Assembly: GCF_030052815.1 (NCBI RefSeq)
Contig: NC_079502.1
Coordinates: 620,001-684,000 of the forward strand
Length of the DNA stretch: 64,000 nucleotides
Direction: 5' to 3'
DNA from: Hevea brasiliensis
Lineage: Eukaryota > Streptophyta > Magnoliopsida > Malpighiales > Euphorbiaceae
Shown here: piece by piece, positions 22,976 to 35,901 of the stretch
Layout: every line of letters begins with the position of its first letter
How positions within the stretch are numbered: the first letter of the stretch is position 1
Position numbers and translations under genes: made by a program
Notes under the pieces: model-generated
What the model was told of the DNA's origin: nothing
The model's database searches: none
The model's input: only the letters and a program-made list of their open reading frames with translations

Positions 22976-24188
22976 ATGGAAGAAAGGGATCGCTCAGTTG
23001 AGCAGTCTGTTGAAGCTGAGGCACAAGGGGAAGCCCCAGCTTTACCGAATGTTAGTGGGTCAGCAGCACCAACCCCACAAATGCCGCAGTTTCTTGCACA
23101 GTTCGCACAGCAGATGGCTGCGATGTTTCAGCAAATGGCTGGGGGTATGCCTGCTCAAGCTCCACCCCAGACACCTGTGACACAACCACTGCCTCCAGCC
23201 AGACAATATGATAAATTACTGAAGTATGGGGCTATAGAATTTAAGGGTACAGTGGACCCTTTAGAGGCAGAGCAATGGCTTGAAAGAATGGGCCAGTATT
23301 TAGAAGCTACATTGCCAAGATGAATCAAGTTTGAGTACTGCGTGTCGCTCTGCAAGGGATGCGTATGATTGGTGGAAGACCATCCCCCACCGCTTGGCTG
23401 AACCACCAGTGTTGACTTGGGATGACGTCATCAGAGAATTGATGTAAATACATTCGGATGCATATGTTGACCAGAAGCGCAAGAATTTTGAGTGCGAAAC
23501 AAGGAAACCGATCGGTGGCGAGTATGAGAGGAGTTCTCCACTTTGAGTCACTATGCGGGGAGTCTCCTTACTACTAGCAAGCCAAGGTGCAAGAGATTTG
23601 AGACGGGTTTGAAGCCCAGCATAAGGATGCAAGTTGTGGGATTCCGACACAGCAACTTCTCAGAGCTCATGTCTCAAGCACTTGAGTTGGAAAGAATAGA
23701 ATCAGAAGCAACCCCAGTGAAAGAAAAATCAGAGAAAGCTGGGAAATCAGAGAAAGACAAGGGGGAAAAGTCTATAGAGCCGAGTTCTGGTAGGACTTCT
23801 GGGAAAAAGAAGAAATTTAGCGGACCCAGCAGGGGTCGAGGTGGAAGATTTGGTAGGGGTCGATTCTCTGGACAAAGACCCCCTAGGTCAGTCGTGATCG
23901 GCGAGGGTTCACATTACGCCCGCCTGTGAGACTTGTGGTAAGATTCATGGGGGGGAGTGCTACTGGGCCACTGGAGCCTGTTTTAACTGCAGTGGCAAGG
24001 GCCATATAGCTAAAGACTGTACTAGTGCTCCGAGATATAGTCTAGCTCCGACTACTGCCGAGGGATCTATTCAGAGTCCTGCTCTCAGAGGTTCATAGTC
24101 AGTTGACAGAGGAAGAGATAGAGGTAGAGGCACTAGTTCAGGCAGTCAGGGCACAGTTGGTCAGTCAGGACAAAGAAGTGCTTCAACC
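22976..24188 (+). pseudogene. Family A gag, unit 2, broken
   Basis: The start at ATG 22976 gives MEERDRSVEQSVEAEAQGE, then a Gln/Met/Pro-rich stretch and a core with KLLKYGAIEFKG and DPLEAEQWLERMGQYL, open for 115 residues to 23323. After a frame change near 23320-23540 it resumes (23543-23929) with the Gag helix region and a Lys/Glu- and Arg/Gly-rich basic linker. The CCHC knuckle CFNCSGKGHIAKDC is near 23981-24022, after another frame break near 23890-23930. TAG at 24096-24098 is shared with unit 1. It is far less damaged than unit 1. Confidence 0.87.
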
Positions 24189-27100
24189 AGAATTTATACA
24201 ATGAGACAGCGAGAAGAGGCTGAGACTTCTGACGTGGTAGCTGGTATATTCTCTATCTCTGATCAAGAAGTATTTGTATTGTTTGATCCGGGTTCAACCC
24301 ATTCATATGCTAGTGCTAGCATAGTCAGTTCACTTGCTGTTCCATGTGTGCAAATAGGTTTTGAAGTGCTAGCAACAAGTCCGTTAGGACAAGAGGTCCG
24401 GGTCAACAGAATTTATAGAGACTGTCCTTTGATGATCCAAGGACATGTTTTCCTGTCAGACTTGATTGAAATGCCCTTTAGAGAGTATGATATTATCTTG
24501 GGCATGGATTGGTTAGCCAGGCATCACGCCATGATTGACTATAGATTGAAGACAGTCACTTTTGGTCTCCCTTTGTACGGTGATGTGGTAATACACGGGG
24601 AGAGGCATTTATTGCCATCAAACATCATTTCGGCTGCACTAGCCAGAAGGATGATCAGAAAGGGGTGTGAAGCATACTTGGCACATGTAATAGACACCCA
24701 AGTGGGTAGTCCAGCATTAAGGGACATCCCTGCTGTATGTGATTTTCTGGATGTATTTCCTAATGAATTGCCAGGATTACCTCCCAAAAGAGAGGTGTAG
24801 ATTGAGATTGATGTTATGCCTGGTGTGGATCCAATCTCCATAACGCCATATAGAATGGCACCTGCAGAATTGAAAGAGTTGAAAGTGCAGTTGCAAGAAC
24901 TGCTTGACAAGGGCTTTATCTGCCCTAGTGTGTCACCTTGGGGAGCGCCAGTGTTGTTTGTAAAGAAGAAGGATGGCACTCTCCGGTTATGCATTGACTA
25001 TCGGCAGTTGAATAAGGTGACAATAAAGAACAGATACCCATTGCCCCGTATTGATGACTTGTTTGATCAGTTGAGGGGTGCAGCTGTGTTCTCCAAAATT
25101 GACCTGAGATTAGGTTATTATCAGCTGAAAGTAAAAGAGTAGAGTATTTCTAAAACTGCCTTCAGAACCCGCTATGGCCATTATGAGTTTTTGGTTATGC
25201 CATTCGGGTTAACTAATGCTCTGGCTGCTTTTATGGATCTGATGAACACTATCTTCATACCATACCTCAACCAGTTTGTTGTGGTATTTATAGATGATAT
25301 ATTAGTCTATTCGAGGAATGCAGAAGAGCATGATAGACATATGCGGATTGTACTGCAGACTTTGAGAGAGAAACAGCTATATGCTAAATTATCGAAGTGT
25401 GAATTTTGGTTGAGAGAAATATCTTTCTTAGGGCATGTAGATCAGAAGAGGGCATCAAGTTAGATCCAAATAAGATTGAAGCTGTCCTTAATTGGAGGCC
25501 ACCCAGAAATGTCACAGAAATTCGTAGTTTTCTGGGTTTAGCTAGATACTACCGTAGATTTGTGAAGGGATTCTCCATGTTGGCATCTCCATTGACCAAG
25601 CTGCTTAGAAAAGATGTGAAATTTTAGTGGACGGACAAATGCCAGCGGAGTTTTGATGAATTGAAGAGATGTTTGACTGAAGCTCCAGTCCTAACTTTAC
25701 CTACTCCGGGTAAAGAATATACAGTATATAGTGATGCTTCTCACAATGGGTTAGGCTGTGTATTGATGCAAGATCGAAATGTCATTGCCTGTGCATCACG
25801 CCAGCTAAAATCGCATGAGAGGAATTATCCGACACATGACTTGGAGCTTGCAGCTATAGTGTTTGCTCTTAAGATCTGGAGACATTATTTGTATGGGGAG
25901 AAGTGCTACATCTATACAGATCATAAGAGTTTGAAGTATTTGGGCACCCAGAAAGAGCTGAATTTGAGACAGAGGAGATGGTTAGAGTTGATAAAAGACT
26001 ATGATTGTCTGATAGACTATCAGCCAGGGAAAGCTAATGTTGTGGCTGACGCCTTAAGTCGCAAGACTATGGCAAGTCTACGGGTTACTCCTTTGTCTTG
26101 GTACATGAGTTGAGATCATTGCATGCCAGCTTAGAGATTAATGATGATGGGCAGACAGCAGTTGCATGGCATGTACAGCCAGTGTTGATTGATCAGATTA
26201 GAATGGCTGCTCAGAATGATCAGAAGTATCAGAAGCTATTGGAAGAAGTCCGGCAGGGCAAGAAACCAGAATTCTCAATCAGAGATGATGGTCTACTGCT
26301 ACACCAGGGCAGAATATGTGCTCCTAATGATGTTGAATTGAGGAAGATCATTTTGAAGGAAGCACATGAGTCTCCTTTTACCGTGCATCCTGGTGGCACA
26401 AAAATGTATAGAGGGCTAAAGGAGCATTACTGGTGGATGGGTATGAAAAGAGATGTGGCAGAGTTTGTATCCAAATGCCTAACTTGTCAGCAAGTGAAGG
26501 CAGAGCATCAAGTACCCACTGGGTTATTACATCCACTACCAGTACCAGAATGGAAATGGGAGAGAATAACGATGGATTTTGTGATGGGACTTCCGAGGAC
26601 ACAGAAGAGTCATGATGCGGTATGGGTCATTGTTGACAGACTGACCAAGTCTGCTCATTTTCTGCCGATTCGGATGGACTACGATTTAGAAAGATTGGCC
26701 AAGTTATACATTGATGAGATAGTGAGGCGCATGGAGTGCCGGTATCCATCGTATCGATGCAGATCCTAGGTTCACTTCTAGATTAGGGTAGTCTTGAGAG
26801 CCGTAGGAACTAGATTGAATTTTAGTACTGCATTCCACCCACAGACAGATGGCCAGTCTGAGAGGGTAATTCAGATCTTGGAGGACATGCTACGGGATTG
26901 TGTGATTGAATTTGAAGGCAGTTGGGATACACACTTGCCTTTGATTGAGTTTGCTTACAACAACAGCTACCAATCAAGCATTAGGATGCCTCCATATGAA
27001 GCTTTGTATGGCAGAAAATGTAGAACCCCATTGTGTTAGGATGATGTGGGTGAAAGAAAGATAATTGGACCCGAAATTGTTTAGCAAACTAAGGAGAAGA

Positions 27101-27607
27101 TCAGGGTGATCCGAGATCGACTTAAGACTGCATCGGACGGTCAGAAGTCCTATATTGATCTGAAGAGAAGGGATATTGAGTATGCAGTGGGTGAGAAAGT
27201 TTTCCTCAAGGTTTCTCCTTGGAAGAGAATTATGAGATTCGGCAGAAAGAGGAAACTGAGTCCTCGTTTCATTGGGCCATATGAGGTTCTAGAAAGAGTG
27301 GGTCCTTTGGCATATTGGTTGGCACTACCTCCAGAGTTGGAAAAGATACATAATGTCTTCCATGTGTCTATGTTGAGGAGTTATCAATCAGACCCATCTC
27401 ATGTACTACCAGAGAGGAAATTGAAGTAAATCCGGACCTCACATATGAAGAAGAACCCATAGAGATTACGGCTTATGAGGTGAAGCAACTCTGAAACAAG
27501 CGGATATCGTTGGTAAAAGTCTTTGTGGAACCATCATTCGGGCAGAGTCTACTTGGGAACGAGAAGAGGACATGAGGAGACAACACCCACAAATTGTTGT
27601 AGATTGA
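24189..27607 (+). pseudogene. Family A pol, unit 2: protease, RT, RNase H, integrase, chromodomain-like tail; broken
   Basis: Same domain order as unit 1. Protease, open 24201-24800, Asp of DPGST at 24285. RT, open 24816-25142 with the fingers motif [19 protein letters not shown], then 25191-25463 with FIDD near 25293. RNase H, open 25661-26113. Integrase, open 26098-26769. Tail ending at the TGA 27605. Shared nonsense codons: TAG at 24798, 25140, 25625, 27037 and 27082, plus the one-base loss near 25440. Damage unique to this unit: garbled bases at 26727-26800 around the second catalytic Asp of integrase, and a frameshift near 27412 in the tail. RT and RNase H are better preserved than in unit 1. 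Confidence 0.9.
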
Positions 27608-27640
27608 TACCGAGTAAAATTTCGAGACAAAATTTATTTT

Positions 27641-27654
27641 AAGGGGGGGAGAAT
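27641..27654 (+). other. Polypurine tract (A1 unit 2)
   Basis: AAGGGGGGGAGAAT directly before LTR 3, same as at 19051. Confidence 0.9.
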
Positions 27655-30600
27655 TATAACACCCCGTTTGCATAGCCTGGTAGATTTCACTGTTCCAGTG
27701 ACCGGTGTCGGTCCGGATAATTAAGGGGATTAGAACCACACTTAAGACAATTAGAGAAGCCATAAACACAAATAATTAGTAATGTTCAATTAGTTAAGTA
27801 TAAACAAGAAAAACAAAAAATAAGAAGTTAAGCAGTGAGAGTCACAACGATGGGTGACCTCCTCGAGAGCATCGCGAAGTCATTTTAAACTCAAATTTCG
27901 AACCGTAAAAAGTGACGCTGCGGTCCTTAGGACCCTTATGGACACAGTGGAAAAGAGAAAATCACGAAAAAGAACTGTTAAGTCAGTCAAATAATTAGGT
28001 TAGGGAACCAAAAGAAATATGAAATTATTTGTAAACCGGGATGAACCGGCGAGGGGCAATTTGGTCAATTGACCCCGAGAGCTGACTCCTGACCTAACTG
28101 TTAAATAAAATCAGAGAAAAGAAAATTTTGGAATCGAGAATTAAATTGAAGAACTAATAGAAAAATAGAAAAAAGAAAAAAAAAGAGAAAAATGAAAAAG
28201 TAAAAAAGGTTGATGACATCATGCATGACATCATGCATGATGCCATGAAAGGTATAATTAATAAATTAATTAATTAGGTTTTTTGTGGTCTTCCATAACT
28301 AAAATAAATAAAGAAAAGAAAAGAGAAAAAAAAAACAAAAATCACTTCTTCTTTTCCCTTTGTTGCCGCCACACTTCTTCCCTCTCATCTCCATGAAAAT
28401 TCTCCATTAAAGCTTGCATTTAAGCTTTAATTCCTCCACTCAACCTTAATTAATCCCCTAAAAACTTCACTAGACCTTGCAATCTCAACTTAAGAACAAG
28501 AAAGAAAGAAGAAAGGAAGAGAGAAATTGAAGAATTGGCATTATAGTTGAGGTTAGTATGTTAACTTGTTATTTTTCCATTTTAAATGCATATGTAATGG
28601 TTGAAATGAGCTTAGAATTAATGAAATGGAATAAAAATATGGGGGAAGGACCATTGCTGAATTTCAGCCAGCTTGAAGAAGGAACATAAATTGTATGGTT
28701 TGATGCATTAGAATGAGTTTAAAAGTCTTAATTAGTTGAATGATTATAAATTGGAACTTTGAAATTGCTAATGGTAATTAAGTAGTGAGATTAGGGTTTG
28801 GAGGCCTAGGGTTTGAGGCAAATTTTGGAGAAATGCATAAATGATGACTTTGACTTATTGTGAAGAGAAAAATGGTCAATAATGACCAAAGGAGATGTGT
28901 GGGAATTGTTAGAATGGAAGTCAAATTCGTAGGGTAAATGGTCATACTGCTAGCAGCATGACCAAGCCAACTTTGAAGGACCAAAACAGAAATTTTACAA
29001 GTTCAATTGATATGCCACCAATTGGAGATGAAAATAGACATAAAATGACACAATTTTCATTAAGGAACCATGCCCAAAAACTGACCAAAACCTAGTGAAC
29101 CAATTGACCAAAGTTGGTTAAGAGCAGGCTGCCACTACACAAATTGACCAAATGAACAGTAATTGTTCATTTGGTCATAACTCGAGCTAGGAAGGTCAAA
29201 ATAACCTGAAATTCTTCCAGTAATTAGATAAGATATAGATCTAAAACTTTCATGAAGAACACCAACCCAAATTATGCCATTAACCTAATCAAATTATTGA
29301 GCAAAGTTGAGTTACTGAACCTACAAAACTGCAGAATTGCCATTTGAGCGAGAATGTTTCAATGGCTATAACTCTCTCTAGAAAACTCCGATTTAGGTGA
29401 ATCTTGAACCGATGGAAACCTAAGACATAGTAGAACATTTCGTATGAAGGAAATTAGACCAAATTACAGACTTAACTTGATCAAATTATTGAACGAAGTT
29501 GGATAAAAAATCTGCCAAAACCAAAATTTGCAGCATGAGCGATTGCGTGAGCAAGAATCGTATTTTGGCTATAACTTGAGCTACAAAACTCCAATTGAGG
29601 TGATTCAAAAAGGAGAATAAACTTAAGACAATGGGAAACATTTTCTATGAAGAAAGTTTTGCCAAATTCCAACAATAAAGTGACCAATGGAATAGTGCAA
29701 CTTAGGACTCCAAAACTGAAATTTACCAAATTTGCCTAAAAGACTTAGGATTTGAGTAAACAACCAAAACCAACAAGTTTAGTGACCAAAATGTGGTATG
29801 TGGGTGAAGTTGGAGTTCCCATAACTATTAAGCCTTAGAAAGTCAACTATTTGACTTGAATAGTATAGTGAATAGTAACCCGAAACACAAAAATTTCGAG
29901 AACGTCGAATTTAACACGTTAGAACTAGGTAAATGTGAAGCTAAATTTATTTTGGATTTGTGTTAAATTCTAGTACTGAAACATTGTAAAATTGTGTGTT
30001 TCAGTTAAAAAGAATATCGGGAAGGAACCCGAGGAACCGAGTCGAGGCTAAGGGACGACTCGCTTGAGGCTTGTGCACAACATCTCCATGCTTTAAAATT
30101 CATTGATTAAGTGAACGAAATATGTATTTTACTTGTACTTTGGAATTGTTGAAAGTTTAATTGTGACATTATTTATGATGTTTTGATTTAAACTGTGAAA
30201 GTTATTGTGTATATTGAAATAATAATGTTTAGCAAATTGTTAAGATAAGTTTTGAAACCACAGTGTCATGACCATATATTTGAACACCTCACTAGCACGA
30301 CTAGTGGGGGTAATTAGTTTTGAATTTTGATTCCTTCTCTGGAGAAGTGTTGAGGTGTGCCAGTAGAAGAGGATGTGAATGGATATCCATATATTTGAGC
30401 TAGCTAGCCTTGTGATGTGATTTCTCTTTAGCCTCTGGCTATTGAGATTCTATTTGTTTCGAATGGCATGATTTAACTGTGGGTTTTATGAAATGTGTTT
30501 TGATACTTCGAAATGAACGTGGTTTGCATTAAAATCTCATAATTCATGTTTTGTGTTTAATGCTCATGTTTAGTCAAATTTTTGAATAAATATGATTTTA

Positions 30601-31383
30601 TTTTTGCATAAAGATTATTTTAGTATGTTGTGCACCACTGAGTCCTAGTACTCAGTGATAGCTTTTATTGCTGTCGCAGATACAGAGACTAGAGGAGCAG
30701 CAGACTGAGCTGCTAAAGATTGAGGATCATTCAGCCTAAAGTCTTCGGGTATAATTTATACCCTAATTGTAAATATTTCTTTTGATGTATATATTGCACA
30801 TAAATGTATGGACATGTAAAAATGGGTCTTGAGCAGTTGTATAAAATTTGTATAAAGTTGTAATATATATCGTAGTTTGAAATTCTCTTAATGTAAATTT
30901 TGTAATGATCTATTCAAATTGTTTTGTTTCTAATGAAATATGAATGGAACTATTTTATTTAATTTGAATGAAATGGATTGTTAGTATTTTGATGATCATT
31001 GGATACTGGATTTGAAATTGAAAGTTGATAAATGTGTTGAGAAATTGTTTGAGATTGAGTTTGAAATTGAAGCAGTTGTTGAGAAAATTTTTAGAAGTGC
31101 TTTTTACAGGTATTTGAAGAACTGTTTTCTCAAAATACAGAGGGAACTCTGTCAAAATTTTTATAAAATTTGCGAAAAAATAAAATGAGCTAAAATTTTC
31201 AACTAGCTTTCAACTTAATTACATGTTTAAAATACTTATTAGAAATGCTCACCACTTATCAAAAATAAGAAAATTGTTTTAAAATCCCTTGTAGGGTACT
31301 TAATGAGTTATCGGTAGGTGAAGTTCGGTAGTTCATTATTCTACGGGATCATGTTATTTCTTACAGAGGGGTAAGGTGTGACA
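27655..31383 (+). repeat. A1 LTR 3 (3' LTR)
   Basis: Starts TATAACACCCC and ends GGTGTGACA; 3,729 bp, followed by the target duplication GGTTT at 31384-31388. Diagnostic differences from LTR 1 and LTR 2 in its 3' part: ATTGTAAAT near 30769, TAATGAAAT near 30933, TTGAAATTG near 31061, and GTTCATTATTCTACGG before the end. In its 5' part it agrees with LTR 2. Confidence 0.92.
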
Positions 31384-31961
31384 GGTTTTCCATCACCTAG
31401 GTACTGGAGATCAGTAGCAGCCGCCACAGTAGTGTTCAGACAGAGTTCCGACCAGATCTTCCATCATCCAGAGTCACCTCAGTCTTTTGTATTTTATTGG
31501 TAGGGCCCATATATGTCTAGATTTTGTTCTTTTATTCATTGTACATAAAAACATGATGTATTTCATTTTCGATTGTAATTAAACTTTGAGATTAAAATGA
31601 AAATTTGTAATTTATTATCTATGAATTTCTATATGAATGCAATAGATGATACTTTTTTAGATCTCATAAATAAGTGTAAATGATATGATAAAGGAGAATA
31701 TGATCTGGAAATGTGTGAAATGAATATGAACATATTAACATGTGACTAGTGGAACCCGCTAGATGCTAATAAAACAATGGAGGCTTTGTTCGAGTCTCCA
31801 CAAAAATAAGTTATATAAAAAAAAAATTTCTACACATGGATACATGCTTTTAAATAATATTAAAAGTTTAAAATGGACATGACAAGACTTGATAGGGTGC
31901 TCTGACACCGAATGTGGCACTTCGTGCTTGGCTATACAGTAGACGGGTAAGGGGCATCACA
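31384..31961 (+). repeat. Right part of degraded family B LTR (copy B2)
   Basis: This continues the LTR split by A1. CCTAGGTACTGGAGAT, the GTCACCTCAG and GGTAGGGCC stretches, and the end module TACAGTAGACGGGTAAGGGG followed by CATCACA at 31961 match the 3' end of the B4 LTRs (for example 55716-56329). No recognisable primer binding site follows, so the internal region to the right is truncated or replaced. Confidence 0.75.
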
Positions 31962-32815
31962 TGGAGTGCTACAAGAGAACAACGAGTCTTATGAATATAT
32001 CAAATATGATATGTGAATATAAGAGTGTTAGCAATAAGAACAAGTTATAATGTGTGATCAATGAATCTTATTGGGAATCCTGTGCTTACATGATGAGAAA
32101 GAATGGTTGGTTCTAATGAGGATTATGAAAGATTAAGGTGAATTAGAGCCTTGTTTCATTCTTATATGTGCCTGTTAGATCACCCTTTGATGATAGGGTT
32201 TATATTTCAGCATTATATTGTCTTTAGGACAGTGCTTGATATACACATAGCCTTTAGGATGTATATCAATGATCGCCCTTTAGAGGTAGCTCTGCACATG
32301 CGTATGACTAATTTATTGTTAATTGCTCCCCTAGAGTGATGCCAGCAGCATTTGCATTTGCATCTGCATAAGCATTATCATCAGCATCAGCATCAGCATC
32401 AGCATCAGCATCAGCATTTGCATTAGCATCATTAAACAATCATTGCATATTGTCAACATTTGCTCCTATAGGTGGATGCCAGCTTATTTTTCCCTTTGAG
32501 GGTAGCTCTACGCATTTTGTATGACCAACATTTTTATTGCTCTTAGGCCTTCAGCAGTGTCATCGTAGAGCCCAAGATGCCAGCATTGCTCTCAGGCTAT
32601 TAGAGTTTATTTTATACAGCTGAGATGCCAGCAAATCTAACAGGATATATATATAAGTGTAATGGGATCTATGCCTTAGAAATTAATTTGGAGTCTTAGT
32701 CAATAATAAATTTTAGAATGAAAAATAATGAAATGGATAGAGTTTTCAAATGGTGTATCAATCATAGTTTGACAAGTATCATGGAGATAATGGTATCTGT
32801 ATTAAAGTGGAATTT
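31962..32815. other. Noncoding repeat debris between two LTRs
   Basis: No coding domain is recognised. It holds two diverged copies of a ~100-bp segment (about 32270-32350 and 32486-32620; shared GTAGCTCTRCRCAT, TATGAC and GATGCCAGCA) and an (ATCAGC)n run between them. This looks like decayed retrotransposon LTR or leader sequence. Confidence 0.5.
32377..32417. repeat. Hexanucleotide microsatellite (ATCAGC)n
   Basis: About 6-7 near-perfect units ATCAGC, with diverged GCATTT and GCATCT units on both sides (32348-32430). Confidence 0.9.
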
Positions 32816-35800
32816 TGTGACACCCCTTACCCGTCTACAGTGTAGCTGACCAAGTTATGCCACTCAGTGTGTCGGAACACCAATTCATGTTTCAATTTCA
32901 ATTAATCCTTTTTAATTTATTTATTTATAATTTTTGATAAATCTAAATTTTTTCGCAAATTTTATAGAAAATCGGGCAGAGTGCCGGCTATAAATTGGAA
33001 AAACAGTTCTTCTGAACCTGTTAAAAACACTTCCAATAATATCATCACATTATTCTCAATCAACCTCCAATATATTCTCAACAATTTCTCAATTCACTTC
33101 AGTATCTCAAAAATCCAATTCAATTCAAAACACAATCAACTCAATGAAAAATGCTCAATTTATTACTGAACATATTCCATAAATACTTACATCAAAAGCA
33201 TAATTACATGAATTTATAATATACATTACAGAAGGTTACAAAATATCAAAATATCAAAATGGCCTAATGTCCTACCAAATGCACAGCAATGTGAGGTGAC
33301 TATGAACTCTGAGTGCAGATATGAAGGCTCACCCTATATGAGGCCTGCTGGACTCCCCAGCTATGTCTCCAGCACCTGCGCGTGGCAAAAGCGACGCACT
33401 AAACAATTCTGCTTAATGGTGACAATATAAAATAAAATAAAATAAAAACATGTGTACAGAATGTATGTTTACATTTTTGGGTGAACTAAGTCTCAAATGT
33501 TTATTGCAATATTATTCAATTGAAGTTTGGTAAGATTTATTAATACTGCCCGAGTAACCTATACTAGTTGAATTTGGATCGATAAATGGATAACTGATCG
33601 GGTACTAAGTACCTCGGACCATCACACCATCGGTCACATTGTGTCTCCTAGTGTGCAATGCAATTTAATAAGTCGTGATAATTATCGTGATTAAACCCGA
33701 GTATAACAACTCAATATCATAGCCAAAGGCTATTATGTCACGTAATGGCATGGGAAGCCATGAAATACGTAATGGCATGAAGCCATATGCGATCGCTTAC
33801 GTAACCCTATTGGCATGCCAAGCTATCCAAACCAATCTTGTTAAGTATACTAGGGCATTTCACACTTTTATTTATGTAATTCTTTGAAATTGAATTTTTA
33901 TGATTACTATTCATTTCATTGGTCAACCAAAATGTTGACTTTTGCATTGGCAATAGGTAAATTAGTTTAAATATCATCAACATACCACATTTTGCATTTT
34001 AAAATTGTTGGTATTGGTTGCCAATACCATCTCTAAGCTTAATGTGAATTGGACAGAATTTTCAGTTTTCAAGCTTTGGGTTTACTGTTCTATTAGTTAC
34101 TGTTGCAGTGGGAATTTGGAAAAATGCTCAGCATGAAAGTTGTTCCTCATTTTATCTAGTTGAATTTCCTTTTTTGAATCACTCCATTTGGAGTTTTGTA
34201 GCTCAAGTTATGGCCTAAAAACCATAACTGGCCGGATTGGACAGATTCCAAAATTCTGGGTAAAATTGTTTCTGCTAGATTTGGTAACTCAAGTTTGGTT
34301 GGCAATTTGACTAGGTTATGGTCATAATTTGGGTCAGGTTTCTTCATGAAAGTTGTTGGTCTATCTTGTTGCTGGTAAAATTTTAGGTCAATTGGACCTT
34401 GCTAGATTGAGTTATGGCCAAATGATCAAATACTATTCATTTGGTCATTTTGCCCAGGCAGATTGCAGGTCACCCAGATTGGAGCAAGGTTTTGGTCCAC
34501 TTAGTTTGGTCTTATGGGCATGGTTTCTTCACCAAAGTTGTGCCATTTTGTGTCTAGTTTCATGTCCAATTGGCCAAACACCAAATGAACCTCTACAATT
34601 CAAGTTATGGCTGTCCAAATAGGCTAGACTCGCATCCAAACCTGCAGGTCACACAAGGCAGCCACTCCAACCTCAAATCCCACAACCCAATTCACTTCAT
34701 TTTTTATTCAAACCAAACCAAATGGTCACTAATTGACCATTAAAACCTACTCCCATCATCACAAGATCAAAGTCTCATTCTTCAACCCAAACCCTAACTC
34801 AACATTTCAAAACTATGCATTATCATTGCATTTATCAATTCACTTATAAGATACACATTAAGGGCAGCTATACTAGCATGTTAACTCCCCAAAAATCATC
34901 ACCATATTACCCTAGCCATGGCTTCCAAAATTTAGGGTTAACTACCAATGGTGTTTCATCAAATTTCTTTGTCATTTACACATATTTATAGTTCTTAAAC
35001 ATGAAATTAAAGTGAAATTCAAGGTTTAGGTCACTAACCTGTTATGGAGTGAATTTCCCACTTGATCAAATTCTTATTTTCCTCTTTTTTTTTTGCTCCC
35101 AAAAGCTTCACTAGGATGTAAGAACAAATTTTTATATTGCTAGGTTAGGGTTTTGTTGGGTAAAAGTTTGTAAAATCAAGCTTTGAAAAAGCTTGAAAAT
35201 ATTGGTTATGGAGAAGGTTCACGCAAGGAAGAAGAAAGGGAGTGAAAGGTCTGATTTTTTTTGTTTATTTTCAGCCCATTTTGTCTTTTTAAACACATTT
35301 ATGCCATGTGTCAACACTTGAGTGGGTAAAGGCACACTAATGACATCATGTGATGTCATAAATTCCCATTTAATTCATTTTTTTTTCTTTTCTTTTCTAC
35401 TCGTTTTCAATTCAATTTTTAGTAATATTTATTCACATTTTATGTCATAATAATTATTTACTTAACTGGACAAGTCGGCCAAAAATCACCTCTGAAGGCA
35501 AAATGACCAAAATGCCCTCCGTTTGGCTTAATGGGCCAAAATTGTCTGTACCGATTGAAAAAATTTTTTAAGTATTTTCTTGGCATTCTAATGCCATAAG
35601 AACCTCAATAACCCTTCTCTGGAGTCCCAAAAATTATTTTATAATTTTTCCCCCGGGTCTAGGGCTCCTAGTTGCGAAAACCGCAACTTCTCACTAGGTT
35701 ACCCATCGTTAGGGCACCGGCTCATTTAACTTGGTTGTATTTTATTTCTAAATTTTTTTCTAAATTTTTCCTATTAATATTTGAGTTAATTTTGGTTCCT

Positions 35801-35901
35801 CACTTTAGTTTAAATATTTTTCCGGACATTCTAGCTGTCCGGACCGACACTGGTCACCGAAACAGTAGAATGTATGGAGTTGCTACCGGGAGGGTGTTAC
35901 A
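32816..35901 (-). repeat. Solo LTR of family B (copy B3)
   Basis: It runs from TGTGACACCCC at 32816 to GGTGTTACA ending 35901, 3,086 bp, colinear with the B1 LTR at 1681-5462 without its TRIM insertions. No PBS, PPT or coding region is attached on either side. The flanks AATTT (32811-32815) and ACTTT (35902-35906) match in four of five bases, consistent with a decayed target duplication and loss of the internal region by LTR-LTR recombination. The palindrome cluster lies at about 33655-33795. Confidence 0.85.

Larger units (their letters stand above)
10493..31383 (+). mobile_element. Family A Ty3/gypsy chromovirus in tandem form: LTR-internal-LTR-internal-LTR
   Basis: A 20.9-kb structure with three LTRs (10493-14228, 19065-22787, 27655-31383) and two internal regions (14229-19064, 22788-27654), all in plus orientation. 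One 5-bp duplication, GGTTT, flanks the entire block, so only one integration happened and the second unit arose afterwards. Both internals share the same nonsense codons and frameshifts. The middle LTR is a recombinant of the outer two. Coding order gag, protease, reverse transcriptase, RNase H, integrase, chromodomain-like tail places it with Tekay/Del-type chromoviruses. Confidence 0.9.

Noticed and set aside
10493..31383. Two independent family A insertions side by side
   Set aside because: Only one target duplication is present, both units share the same stops, and the middle LTR is a recombinant, so one insertion followed by unequal crossover fits better.
32340..32430. Short regular repeats, considered as a CRISPR-like array
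   Set aside because: Simple hexanucleotide microsatellite without unique spacers, in a plant genome.
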